Under the pieces are notes generated by a model. It was given only the letters and a program-made list of their open reading frames with translations, had not been told where the DNA came from and searched no databases. From assembly GCA_037903475.1 (NCBI GenBank), contig JBAJFG010000281.1, forward strand, positions 310,001 to 374,000: DNA of 64,000 nt, written 5' to 3'. Source of the DNA: Ancylostoma caninum. Taxonomy: Eukaryota > Nematoda > Chromadorea > Rhabditida > Ancylostomatidae. Positions within the stretch are counted from its first letter, which is position 1. Every line of letters begins with the position of its first letter. Of the stretch, positions 1-13,400 are shown one piece after another. The position numbers and the translations under genes were made by a program.

Positions 1-3000
1 TTATCGAGTGTAGAGAAGCCGTTTGAGCACGTTTGATAAGCTGTCACTTGCCCGTTCGCGCTAATTGCTCCCCAATTTCAAGATAATTGCAGCTTAGCTT
101 ACCCTTCCGTCGAAGAGCTTCTCTAATCTTTTCAGCGTAATTGAGAATAATTAGACGTTCATAGACGTTTTTACATGAAGCTGCATGGCAACCAGGCTGG
201 GAATTCCCTTTCTCATTCCCTGATTAAGAAGATGCAAAGATTTGGTTCGATGTGGGAAACCTTCCAAGAAGTTTCAATTAATCGAAAGAAGCCGTTTGAG
301 CCCATTTGATAAGCTGTCACCAATAAATTGTAAATAATTCTTGAATTGTTGGGGTTTAACAGAGGATTTAGGCACTGCCGCCTGATTCTGGCTTCCTAAA
401 TAATCTGATCACAAAGAAATTCAGTCTCTGATCACCTTCGATCTGATTCCTTTCCCCTTCCCAAGCCGTACTCATTAATCCAGCTAGTCGTGACCGTAAG
501 AGCCTCACAAATCGACGAGTTTTTGGAAATTTCTGTCTCCTGCGGAGTCCTTTCCTTAGGACAACATTGGCGACTGCGGGCAACTGATCCCTGTGTTCTG
601 CTCATCTTTCTTTCCCATCGAGGGAATCGCACATAAATCATCGAGACCAAAATGTCAAAAACTGCACGCTCAAGGTCGTCAAGTACATGTGCGATAGCGG
701 TGGTCTTCGTTCTACAGAAGATTCGATTTTGGTTTTATTTTTGGACATGCTGGAAGGTTACTGTAGATTCTGCACTTTCGTGTACTGTACTGCACTACTT
801 CTTAAAACTCATGATGTCAGTCAGTAGGAAAAACGGATGAATTTAACCATTCAAATTTTTTATTTGCAGCAGATATGCCCCAATGGTTGTTTTGATCGAG
901 GACAATACTAGGTTATTGAGGGAGGTGTGGATCTATGTTATGTGGATGGATTTGATTTTCCAAACCCTTGACCCATTTCCTTCCGTGATTTGATGTCAAC
1001 TGTCTGCAGTGGGATTCATGAGAATTTCTGGAAAGGGTGTAGAGTTCCCCATAGCCCACAACTATATCGTTGATCCTTTACCCGGCGTCGTTCTGTGAGT
1101 AAATAATCACTGCATTTCGGTAAATTTCCCAACACTTATTTACGTTCGCTTTTTCTATGAAATCAGCTGATTTTTTCCCCTAATTTTTCTTGGATAACTC
1201 AATTTTCAACTTTCGGATTGGCTACAGCCTCCAATTTCCATTCAAATCCCGCTGGGAGATCACCTTGTACTTGTAAATGTACTTTTTAACGTTTGGAACA
1301 TCTCCTTGACGGGCTTACAACAATAAAGTCAAGTTTTTGAACCCTGCACGGTTCCTCCACGCAAAACCTGTCAGTTATCGATGGATTTGAACGCCTGAAC
1401 ATTGTCTCAGCTGAGATTGATGGAATTACTTTGGTGGTTTTGTTTTGTGAAATTTAGTTACAGAAGTAATGCAAGTTCAAGTTTCAGCTTGGGAGAGTTT
1501 TCGCAGACGCTTCCGGGGTTTTCCCGTGGTTTCTCCACGGTCCTGGTGATAGGTACTCTTTCCGGGAATAACGACAAAGTACGCGAATCGCTTGAGTGTC
1601 TTTTTGTGTGAATGACTCTAGCAGTGTTGTTTTTGTGGGTTTCTCTAAGTAAACACACACTCAGTTAGAGAGCGGTATGAAAGAACGGTCTAAGCGCCTC
1701 GTCACTATGTATAAGAAGCGTTCCAGTGCTGTTTAACTGCCTAGAAGAACATGTTTAGAGTGGAAGCTAATCCCCACCCCCGCACCTGGTTATCTGCATC
1801 CAGTGGTGGTTTAGTAGCGCTCCTGCTGGCAAGTATTTTTATCAGTAATGGGAATTTTTCGCTGGTGCGCACAAAAGCGTCCTCTTTGTCTGTTTTAGCT
1901 GTGCTGGAGAGTGTGCTTGCAGGAAAAAGTCGGCCAAACCCCGGCTGTTGTACCTGGAAAACGAAAAAGAGAAGGGATCGTTGTTGCTGCAGCTAGTGCG
2001 TAGTGCGTTATTTGTTCAAGCCACCACGCAGTAGAGCGAATCGACTGGTTGGCGCCGATTGAGGTGAAGCAGCTCTCGGATGGAGCAAAAGTGCCGTTGG
2101 CTTAGAGAGGGAGAGTTGATGAACGTTCGAAGGGCGACTGCAGGGATTGGTTTCAGCGAAATTTCGAAAAGGTATGAATAGGATGAAAAATGGTGCAATA
2201 GAAGGATTGAAAGCCTTTGGTATTAGTTTGTAAGAGTAGTTTGTGATTTGGTCTTTGGTATTTTGCCGCTCTTCAATCCGTTGGTTATGAGTTAGACAAC
2301 CACTCTCAAGGCTGTTTCCGGACCACCATCATTCGCGTACTCCAACTACACCAACAATCATAAAATTTAGGTTCGGCAAAGTGTTACAATATGACAAGAG
2401 CGCAATAGTTTCGACTGGCTAGGATGATCCCCTATACACATATGGAGCTATATACATATTTGGAGTATAATGGGGGTTTCAATGCTTCTTTCCACTAAAA
2501 TTTAGGAAACTATTTAAACTAACTACAAATTAGGGCCACACGAGGTCTTCGGTCTACTCTATTCTTACGCAGAAAACCTCTTTAAAGAGGCTAACGCGTT
2601 TGTAGAAGCCTCCAATAAGGAGAACGCTCTCAGAAAATTGCGTCATGAATGAATTTGCAGAATTCATGGGATCTGGGACGGTGTCTCCTGCCGTAGCTAA
2701 CTGTGCAGAATCTGATGTGTTAGTGGTGAATAGAGGTGAATTTTTTTTTCATATCTCTGAACATCTGGTTGATACCAGTCGACAAGCATGATCCGTGCAG
2801 TTTCACAAGATTTTAATGAGTTGCCTTTTTTATGAGCTCAACAAATTCGTGTCCGAGAATTCCTCTAAAAGCAATCTTTCACCATGCTGGATAGAGTTGC
2901 AGTCTGCAGTTATGATAATTGTCTAAAAAAGATTATTTGACACTACTCTCTCCTTCTATCTTCTGTTCTACAAAGTAGATTGGATGAATTGAAATGGGTG

Positions 3001-4407
3001 AGAGTTTGACTCTATTCCATTGCTGATTGGAGAACATTGCTCCTTCTCCGATGGTTCGGAAGGAATTGTCTTGACAAATGCGCTAAATATTTCTATAGTT
3101 ATCTGATCTACACATCTACTTACTTCGTTGTAAGGGCTAGGCATGGGTAGGTAGTGGGCATGAGTAGGTACAGTGCAAAATTTTACCGAAACCTTTTTTT
3201 TTTACTAAGAAAGAGTTTAGGAATTGAAAGAATAAAAGGATTGCAGATTGGGCGAACCAAGTGGGACAAGTTTTGTTTTCAAGAAGTTAAGTTGTTTTCA
3301 AGAAGTTAGGTAAGATTCGTTGTTGTAGACATTGAATAATGGGGAAATGGGACTTCCTGAGAAAAAAATGTTTGTTGCTCACTTTTCAAAATGCGCGATT
3401 GTTACTCAGCGTTTCATATTAATCAGTCGTTAACACATAGTTGCAATAACTTAAAAGTTTTATGGATTCTCGGATATGCAGAATAGAGAAATGTCAATGA
3501 ACAGCCAGGTGATTTTTCGCATCTCATTCTCGACCACTGCCGTATTGCCCATCATCGAAATGTGCCTCGCTTTGCGGCCGCGTTTTGATGGTTGACACAT
3601 TGGATCATTTTGGAGCGTTTTTCTTATACGTAAGAACGCATCCATTGAGTTTTAAACTGAGCCAGACGTTTCGCCGTTTGAATATCCACATGATTCTAGA
3701 GGTTTGTGGAAAACGGCGTTGAGGGCAAAGCGGAGATGTTGCTGTGCAGTAAATTCATGGGGACTTCCAAGGAAATTTTGATCCCATACTTGGAAGGGGG
3801 TACTAATACCCAGTATATTGTTCTGATTGAGGAACTTGTTTTCCTCAACTATACCTTGTGAAAACATTTTTGAGGCACTCTAAGACACAAATGCTCTCAT
3901 TTGTAAAGGGTATATTTTCTAGGATATTTCATGAGCTTCCAGATAATTGTGGAACTTTAACTTCAAGATCAACATATTCTTTTAAGAATAGAGGTCGGGC
4001 GGTTACGACGCCGAACATTTTGCCTTCTTTCTTTCTTTTTCTAATGAAAGAGTATCCTTTGTTCTCGAGATTTGCAGTCCACAGTTGTGGAGGATTTTCA
4101 CAAGATTTGACAAAGGATAGCTGCTTCTAGTTTGAGGCTTTTATTTTCGTGAAGCCTTCCATTCGGACGAGTTTTCACATGTTTTTAAGGATGGTCTGGG
4201 GGAAAGATTTTCTTTATTCGCTCTCTGAACTGGTTATCCGATTGACGTCTATGAATGATCCCTGATTTAGTAGAAATAGTACAAGAAAAGAGAAAGTGTC
4301 TGCCATCTTCTTCGAAGGAAAATGATATCTGGGAGGGCTTCCAGGGTTTCTCCAGCTCTGCTGAATGTCCGGCTCCAGTTTTGCAGAAGTCCACTCTCTT
4401 CGGTTGA

Positions 4408-4422
4408 TGGGGGGGGGGGGGG

Positions 4423-4464
<42 letters not shown>

Positions 4465-4470
4465 GAGGAG
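4408..4470. repeat. Poly-G plus (GA)n microsatellite
   Basis: A run of about 18 G is followed directly by about 20 GA units and a short GAG tract. It is a simple-sequence block; read lengths here may be unreliable. Confidence 0.95.
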
Positions 4471-4702
4471 ATAGCTAAACATTCTTATCCCTTACATTTT
4501 TCTGAGCACTCCAATGCTAAAGATGCTCTTCTATTGTGCCAGTTTGACGAAAAACGCTCCTGAAGAACATCAAATTGTGACTGCGTAGAAGTAGCAGCGG
4601 CTGAGTAATAGATCAAAATTGTTAGAATCCTAGGCCTTTGGAAAGCTTCTGATTTGCAGCATGTCTTAGTAGGAGGGTTTGCACGGCTCCAAGTGCTCCC
4701 AC

Positions 4703-5224
4703 TTAGTGTTCTGTGGGTGGCATAAAACAGTTCATTGAGCACATTCCAATTGTGGGCGTCATCGACATGACGCGTGAAAACATTTTCCGAAAAGTTTTGA
4801 TGAGGCATTGTTTTGCATCATCAGTCAACCCACACTTGTTAAAACAATAGCACAGGGCGCAGAGGGGGCACCGGAACGTGTAGGTGTCTAGGGAAGAGGT
4901 TCTTATGGGCTTTGAAAGCCGATGAGGGACGGGACATTCGTGAGAATCTGGAAGTATTATTCGTAAATTCCGAGCTCCCAGCCAAACTTTATCGAGCAGG
5001 AATTTCTGTGAGAAAAGTTGATTATTTGGTAACTCAGCTGCGGAAACGTTTCCAACTAGAACTTTTCGTAGACGAAATTCTGTTAGAGTTGGATTACCAA
5101 AGCCATGAAGAAGCGCTCTTGAAGCTTCTTCACCGATGCGCCTTGCTCTTGATAAATGGAGCAATTCTCTTCCGTATATGTCCCATTTCCTTTCGCCTCT
5201 TTTGCCTTCTGAAGCAGCACTCAT
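4703..5224 (-). pseudogene. 173-codon open frame, possible decayed coding relic
   Basis: An ATG-started frame of 173 codons runs on the minus strand, unusually long for this AT-rich DNA. It contains a cysteine-rich patch (CPLCALCYC) about 50 residues before its end. Near 4770 the next frame (4485-4808) carries the more protein-like continuation DDAHNWNVLNELFYATHRT, as if a one-base frameshift separated two parts of one old reading frame. I do not recognise the family; a transposon-encoded protein is one possibility. The opposite strand (4912-5170) is also open and protein-like, so the coding strand is uncertain. Confidence 0.25.
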
Positions 5225-5718
5225 TTGGCCTTTGTCTTTCCTTATCTAGTCTTTCAACCTCTTTAATTATCGTTGTTCTTCTTGAGTGCTTTAAATCTGA
5301 AGTGTTTCCTTCCTGACGTCCTTGCATATATCCGTGCACATGATTCCGATGAAGATCATCTGGGGAACTGCTTGAACAAATTGCAAAATATTCTAAAAAT
5401 TCTATCTCTCCAACTCTAATCTTTGAACGTACTTTCGTTGACTTACTTCTGTCTTTTCTGGAATTCTGCGATTATCATTCAAATCATCCCTCGTTTCCTA
5501 GAAAACGTTTTATAGTTGAATCATCTGTTCTATAGATTAGTTTCAAAATGTGAACCTCAAATCTGGATAACTCTAATCACCAGCACCAGAAAAAATTGTT
5601 TCAGTTGTCCTCACTATTCGTGGGTACTTGGACTCATTTTCAAATATTTTCTACCAGTACAGGCCTTTGTCATGGCTTTTGAATTTCTTTCTTTTCCTCT
5701 ATAGATTCTTCTAATCAG

Positions 5719-7454
5719 TGTCTGTTAAGGTATGCGTTCGACAAGAAGGCGACATATGCGGCGCGGATGCGGGCGTCTGTGCCGCACATCTACGATGTAC
5801 ACAACAGAACGATGAAAATGAACACGGTATCTGTACAGGTAGGATTTCTTTCTTGTGACTTCTTGTGTTGAATGCCCCTCCATTCAGCTTTCTTTCATCA
5901 TGTAAGTATATTTATTTTTCGTTGTTCAGCTATTCTTGTGTCTACTTCTTACCCTCTTTCCTCAAAATTACTCCCTGCTCCTGTTTTTTCTCTTTCTGTT
6001 TCCGATTGGGCCTCGCCTATTCGTCCTTCTTCCTGAATTTGTGATGTGATGAGCCTTTGAAGTGCGAGGGCCCCACGACCATCCGCAAGGCCTCTATGGT
6101 CCGATCGGAAATTCGTTGCATAAAAAATCGACCGCGAGCCGTCATAAATTTCGACGCCATGCCGAGCACGCGAGGAATTTGTGAGAGCGCTTTGTTCTTT
6201 CTGACAGAGGGAAGAAGAATGAGGAAATTAAAAGAATATTGTAAGTTTTTCTCGTTCAAGAAAGAGTCAGTTGTAGCTGTAAGAATAGATAAGAGAGAAA
6301 GATTAGTGAGGGGGAATACTGGACTAACTTCTAGTTTTCGGAAAGAGTTTCTGCTAGAAAATTTTTTACCCTCACGATAGAGCTGGTTCAATAGGAATCA
6401 ATGTTGTTTGATGAAAGAATTGTTAGTTAGATCTGTATGCATAATTGTCAGAAATGATTTCGAATTTAAGATGTAGGGTAAAAATCGGACTTCTTGGCGT
6501 AACATGTCGATTTTGCAGTGCCCTAGAGATGGAGGTTCGTATTTTCATGAGTTCTACTCCATGGGTAATCTAATTTTTTACTATCACTTTAAATCTGTCC
6601 CATTTTTCTCAGTACTCTTTCTTTTGCCTATTTTTGGCTATACCCTTAGCTTCTCACCTTATTGTGTACGGCCCATAAATGCTTTTTAACCTGTGACCCT
6701 CGCTGTTCAACGCTATTAATTTCTTTGCATTTGTAACGTACATATTTTTTTATCCCGTGCTCAAAATCCTCATAATTTTTCCTCATTTATGCTTCATCTC
6801 TTTATCTACCTATTTCTTATTCTTCGTTCATTTCTTTGTCCTAACTCCAACGTTTCCTCTCCCTTCTCCGAGAATGTCACCCATATTTCTCACCGTTGAA
6901 GTCGTGATCTCCTCCATGTGTTGAATTTCACATCTTACGTTCTCTGGAAGGTGTGGAAGGTGAAAGTTGCTAGGTATAGCCTCATATAGCCAAGTATTTA
7001 TACAGTAGATTTACTCGTTTGTAGGTTATTCTGAATAGTTGAGTAACTGTTCCTCTATTTTTTCGGCGCTTTATTTTCTCTTGATTTCTTCTTTCTCCTA
7101 ATAAAGCCTCGTAATGAGATCTTTTCCGTCTTCATCCTTCTATTCTACTTCTTTTTCTCACTTTTCCACCAGTTCGACAATTATGATTTATCCTAACCAG
7201 AGAAGCGAATTTCATTCAAGTATCTTATTTATTTTGACTATTAATTCTGTTCGCTTGATCCTCGTCAATACTGAAGATTGCTCAATTCAAGGATGATTAT
7301 GCCCAGGAATAGACCACTACGCAAATGTATAGGTTCATCTGTATCCAGTCACTCCTTAGTTTTTATGTTTCTGAATTTATGCCAGGACCCAAGCGTTACA
7401 GTGACCACAATAACTATGGAACACCATGCTGGAAAAATCTCATCTGCTTCTCAG
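5719..7454 (+). other. crm-1: IGFBP-region exons of the CRIM1-like gene
   Basis: The first exon ends at 5838 and reads CVRQEGDICGADAGVCAAH..CTQQ..GIC, the cysteine spacing of the carboxy half of an IGFBP domain. It ends in phase 1. The exon 7386-7454 also begins and ends in phase 1 and reads YSDHNNYGTPCWKNLICFS, matching the CRIM1 stretch just after the IGFBP domain. The first acceptor is ambiguous: ATCAG before 5719, or the weaker TTAAG before 5730. Confidence 0.7.
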
Positions 7455-10400
7455 GTGTCTCTGCACATATCATGTCACATGTTTGCACGTATGTATCTAA
7501 GTGTGCAAAGGCAGCTGATACGGTAGTCGAGCAACGGCATAATGCGAAATGTCCTTTAGGGTGCACATGAATTATTTGAATGGGGAGGTCCGATTTCACC
7601 TCATCGGTAGCGAGACGTTTTTTTCGGCACTCCGGCTGAAATTTGACCCACACAGCGCGGGCCACACAGCCTGAGAGCAAGCAAGAAATCCCGTGGACAT
7701 TGTGCTGGGGGTTGTGGTATTCAGTTTAGGTTAGCAGGGCTATGAAAGAAAAACAAGTTTGTTGAAGGGGAGAAGAGTGAGTAGGGAAGGACCGGAAAAT
7801 TCATTCAAAAAATCTCTGGTCGTTGTATTTTTATAAGTCGACGTTAGAAGTGGTTTAAAAATTTGAGAAATTATGTGAAAAGTGCAGAATTGGAAATTTA
7901 CTTACAATGAATTCATGTTCTCTAGGATTAGCCGATTCAGATAGGTGAATGCACATTGTCCTATCGCAGGGCTCAGTAATGAAGGCAACGTATGAGTGTT
8001 CATTCTACGATGATCCAATCAACTCATCCGTTATACGACCTCCGTCATGAATTGGGTTCACGCTTCCAGAACAATTCCACGGATGCCCAGCGATTCCTTC
8101 GGGCCATTCTTCATGAGCGATTTTTCTTACTTCCTTCTGCTCATGCGTGTCGTAGCGAAATTGCAATCCTCTGAGTCAGTTGCACAGCTGTTCCTTTTCG
8201 ATATTTTTAGCGAAGCTATGCATGCTATGCCAAGGAGAGCAAAGAGCATTGGTAGGAATGCTCAGATGAACTTTTCACTCCTGAAAAGCAGAAAGGTACT
8301 CAACTATAAATCATATCCGATTTGAAATAATTGAGAAGGTATACTGGCGCAGTTACTTAAAAAGTCTCTTGCCTTCTTCGAACTGAAGGGAGTCATTTGC
8401 TAAAGTACCCACAGTCCTACGCTTCTGGAGGAATAAAGGTTTTGCAACATGTCATTCTGTTTTTGACTTACCTTCAGCTTGCCGATCGAATATCTTATCT
8501 GACCGCCTCTCATTTGTTGTTAAACTTTCTTGTATTCTTTTTTTTTTGTTGGTTGTTCGAACTCCATTGATGTTCTCCCCTTCCGACTAGAGATGAGATG
8601 TTTTGCTAAATTCGCTTCTCAACAACCACTAGGAAATGCATGTGTAGCTAGGAATAAAACGAAGGTGGACTTTTCATGACATTCCACGGATTTTTTTTAT
8701 CCTAGTGTCCCAATTTGTTGATGTGGGCTCAAAAATTTAGCTGGTTTTTTATGACCACTGATCTACCATATGCAAGCGTTACCACATTGACACATGGAAA
8801 TAACTGGAAAACAACGGTCTGGATAAACACGGGCGTTTTGTTGTTTGCTGCGATGCTTGCGGTCAGCATAACACTGATTCCACGCATTTTTCGCTATCGT
8901 ATGAAAACATGTCGTGCGTGAAAGCGCTCGCCGTGGAGAAAGTTGAGAAACCTTCATCGGCTATTCCACAACTGTGAAACCTTATCTTTGAATTATTTGA
9001 TGAAGTTTTCTTTCATTTCGTTGTTGTTTGGTAGTAATTGCATTTGTTCTTATCTGTCTGTTCAATATCAGCAAAAGATATTTTCGCATGATATAGCCAA
9101 TTGAAAGTTTTCTCAGTTCTCCAGTTAAAACTTGATTGCTAAATAATTCGCTCCGCTCTAAATATTTTGCTCTACCCTTACCCTCTGCATAAACTGGTTA
9201 AAATGTATAGAAAGGTACTAATGGGCGGGCTTGTTTGCGGTGTGCCCTCCCCACTCACACTCCTCTAAAATTTTCCAAAATCTCCTCATTATAAAACTAA
9301 AATTTTAGACGAACTTGATTTTAGTTCCTTTGCTTTTAATGCCAATTTCTAAAGTATTTTCGGAGGTTTTGCGCCTGAAAATAAAATAATTTTTAATAAA
9401 TTTATTTTTGAAGTTCCGAACTTTCAGGCCCAAAAGGTAACAAAGATATCAGTTTTTCGTACCATTCTCGCAGTACCTCCCTCGGCCGTTTCAATCTGAA
9501 TTTCTCTTGAAAATATTATATTCTCTTGAACGTGGGAAACAAAACAAAAACGAAGCAGTCCTACATCTATCAGCACTGAATAAAATATATTCTCTCCTGC
9601 ACTTTAGTCTTCATTTGCTATATTCCGTGAGAGACGGATAAAAACGTACACTTAGTTTTAGACGACTTGAAAAGTCCTATTTTTGATTTTCTTTCCCTCA
9701 CTTTGTTTTGTTGTTGCTCTGTTTACTCCGTTAAAGTACATGATACTCTGGTATCAGCGTATCGAATACCTTCTGGTTGTTTGATAACAACATCTCATAA
9801 TTGGTAACAGACGAATCTCAGTGACATTAGCATTTGCTCTATGTACGTTGCACTACTAGTTCGTTGTTCGCCAAAACATTCCGAAATTTCCTTGAAACAA
9901 TTTATAGCGCGGCGCATCCTGGCAATAATTCTCCCGAGCCACGTGCCTTTCACCTGTTCCTATTTTCATTTTCTCGAATCGGACTTGGTCCAGCGGTGAC
10001 GGTGATGGATGTGGTTGGCGTGCGAGGTCGTTTGTTACATGAAGGCGTTTACGATGTGTGTCCGTATCGGTCAAGACTATCGCATATCGTACGTTGCATC
10101 GCGCAAATGTTTGGGTTTCGCCGAAGGGTAGCACTTGGGGGATTGCCAAGACAATAATCCGCCGCTTCTCACTGTACTACCCGTTCAAAATGCCAGCTCT
10201 TCACGACATCTTCACCGACTTGGGTAACTAAACCGGGCGATACTCGTTCGCGTGCTTATATGGTTTAGCACTTCCTGTTGCCGGATTAGCGCTGTGCGGT
10301 ATACCTGTTCGGCAAAGGTGTGAGTGATTGTGTTTGCCGATATGTTGAAGTGTGCGCTTAGCAGCAGGAAGAGCAGCGAGTGGACGGCGCCTCGACGGCG

Positions 10401-13400
10401 GCCCGCGGCTGCGCAGAGGATGATCTCGAGAGGCGCCAAGCCTGTGTGGAATTAGTGATGCGCCGTCGAGGGACTGCACCTTTGTGGGGGTAGTGGGGTT
10501 ATTGGAGGAGTACATATACCTGAGGATTTGCTTCGTGAAGTGAATTTGGATTTACAGCGGGGGGAAATGCCGAAGTAAGGCGGTATACTCAGTGAAGCTT
10601 CTTTCCAAAAAAATGGTTGGAATTCTCTGTTCTTATCTATTATGCGTTTTGGCGTCTTACTCTTCCTAAGTAATTTATATGACAATCATTTCTTCCTATG
10701 AATTTTTTTCCTTAGATAACCATGTGGGAGTCTAAAATTGTGGTATGGAATACTCCTTTCAGGAATTGTAACCCGTCTATGCAGAGCACATTTTCAGCAT
10801 TATTCGATTTCTTTAACAGGGATAAAATCTTTTGTTTTTTGATGTTTTTTTCTCTGATGATGGGTTTTCGGATGCAAAATTATGCGTAAAAAGTCCATCA
10901 TATGTTTACGCTTGCATTTTGGCAAAATTTAACAAGCCGTCACCTTCGCTTCAGAGGAGAAGTACTCTATAGCCATTTTTGTCCTTTTTATCACATTGTG
11001 GAAAATCTCAGAATGTCATCGATTGTATGCGCCCGGCGTGCGTGGCTGCCTGATCACGCTCGCTCTGTTGCTGGTTCTGAAAGCATCATAAGCGCAATTT
11101 ATACTATGTCTGTGCGTCAATCGCGCGTGAGATACCCTCATCCATTTGTGGAGGATTTTTCATGAGGTGGACACATTAAATGAAAATACCGCACTCCTTA
11201 GTTGCGAACGCCTGCGTCTGAACTGCGTCAGGATTGCGCCTGGGTATATTCCTCATCATATATGTAAATGCACTCGCGTCAAAAGCACGCATCTAGTATA
11301 GAATGCCACACATTCTATCGTTAATTTACCTATGTGTTCAATGCTCTAGTTGTGATATTCTACGATTGACAGAACATGTCCTTGTCTAGTTCAGACGAGC
11401 CGGAACAGAGAATGAGTTGTTTGTTGACGTTTCTGTATTCATTAGGTGCTCGGAGGTGAAATCCTTCCCTACTCTTTTCATCCCTGGATGAATGTCTTCA
11501 CCAGTAGTTCTATATATTTGATGGGAATGAATACTACATGTACTCTACTTTTCTTACCTTGTACAGTACGTAAATCCATCTTTTTAGTATAGATGTTTCT
11601 ATACTCAGGCTCTGTCTAAATACACTTTTGCTCGAAGAGTCCAAAGAATGTTAAACTCCTCGACGCTCTTCTACATTTCCTTCATTTCCTTTCTTTGACT
11701 AGTAAGTGCATAAGATTAAAAATAGCTGATCTCCATCAGATCGCCTCTAAGAACTGATTTTTGAGGAAGTTCATACTTTTTTTCACGAGATTCTCTGACC
11801 TCATCAACGGCCGATGATAGATGACGTCGTTTTTGCGATGTGAATGCCCTCGTAAGGGAAAAACGCTTATCCAGGTTCGTTTTCATCACCAAAAAGCGCT
11901 AATTTAGCACAGACGACGTTCTTGTCGGAGCCTTTGATGTTGTCGGCACTGACCAGTAATGTCTTTCGTACTCGTAATTTTGGAGCATGGGAAGCAGAGA
12001 AGGTTTGAGTACGTGGATAGTGATGGGTTGTGAAATGAGGGGCTCTCTAAAATTTGACATTTTTCACCTATTCATTCATTCATTCATTCATTCATTCATT
12101 CATTCATTCATTCATTCATTCATTCATTCATTCACTCAGTCAGTCATTCGCTCATTTATTTATTTAATTTGCTTATTCCTATCTTCTCATTAATTCCAAC
12201 TCTTCTTTCTTTCCTGGTTTTTTTTCACAGAGGGAAAGTCTTCCTTCTCAATTGATTTTCGATTCTTTAAGTGTTCTTTTGGTTGTAGGTTGTGTTTTGA
12301 CACTTTTTTTTCTGTAGCTTCACTTACTTCTTCTCCTTCTACGTATAGGTTCCGTTTTTTTGTGTTCTTACTTTTATCGACTTTTTTTTTAAACTGAGAG
12401 ATCCTGTCATACAACATCGCTGCACCTGTCGCTTGTTTAGTTTCTTACTACTGTCGACACATGCATGCCCACTTTTTTGCGCATTCCGACTTCTCGCCGC
12501 AGTCATCATTACTGCTGAGTATGTATTCGCTTCCTTCTCACTTTCATTGTTTGCAAGAATCTCTCGCTCCAGAGTGCTTGCACTCTTTTCTATGTGAAGT
12601 ATATGAACTTTTAGGAACGTTCTTCTCCCTTCAGAAGCGTATTTTCGGGCACGCATTCTGTTTCGGTCGTTCCAGTAGATTTTGACAATTGCAACAGTAT
12701 TTATCTTGTTTATCAGAGATCAGTAGTATTTCAAACCAAACTGTACGGTCTTAGCTTATCAAAAGATCAGCTCATCCGTGACGTCTCTCATTGTTTCATA
12801 GTCTTTTCACGAAGTGTCACAAAACGCCGAGCTGGCGATGTCGTCGATGTCAACTCGACGCTCAGCGAGCACTCACTGAGTAAATACAGCAGGGTCGTGG
12901 TTTTTTCCATCACGGAAAGCCACCGTTGAAGCTGGGAATCCTATCGGAACCAGTAGGCTAAGGGGGAGGAGGTGGGTAGAGGCGCATTCTCAGTTTTGGG
13001 TTTTAAGTCATTTTGGGGTGCATCTAGATCTCTGAGGTTCTGTAGCAGGTTCCGTAAATTTAGGGATCTGGTCTTTCTATTTGTGTATGATCACTGGGTT
13101 GGCTAAATCACGAGAACGCTACGTTTTTCTCTGCACAAGGAACCAGAACTGGAGGTCTGTCACAAAGCATCTGTATCATTCCGTCTCAAGACTGACCGAT
13201 CCGGATTGGGATATTGATCACTACCTATTTCTGGAAACTATGGAGGGCAGCGCGACAGAGGGGATCTGTTCATAAATTGACAGAGGGACCAATTGATAAG
13301 TCACATCTCTATGTTCCTATGTAGGTTATTTCTGGAATTATCAAGAGATTGTGGCAAAGGAGAAGCTAAATCATATACAAATCTGCCTTAAACTTCGAAC

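Larger units (their letters stand above)
1..5718. other. No confident gene; intronic or intergenic DNA
   Basis: I see no exon here that I can defend. A 33-bp sequence around 17-50 (core GTTTGATAAGCTGTCAC) recurs near 290-322 in the same orientation. A poly-G run followed by a GA microsatellite lies at about 4408-4470. A minus-strand open frame at 4703-5224 is listed separately. The stretch is probably intron or upstream DNA of the CRIM1-like gene, whose IGFBP amino-terminal exon (cysteine pattern CxxC...CGCC) I searched for here and did not find. Confidence 0.5.

Noticed and set aside
12005..12190. Repetitive IHSF-type protein frame
   Set aside because: Translation of the TTCA microsatellite; the same happens in several frames at 14.87-15.08 kb.
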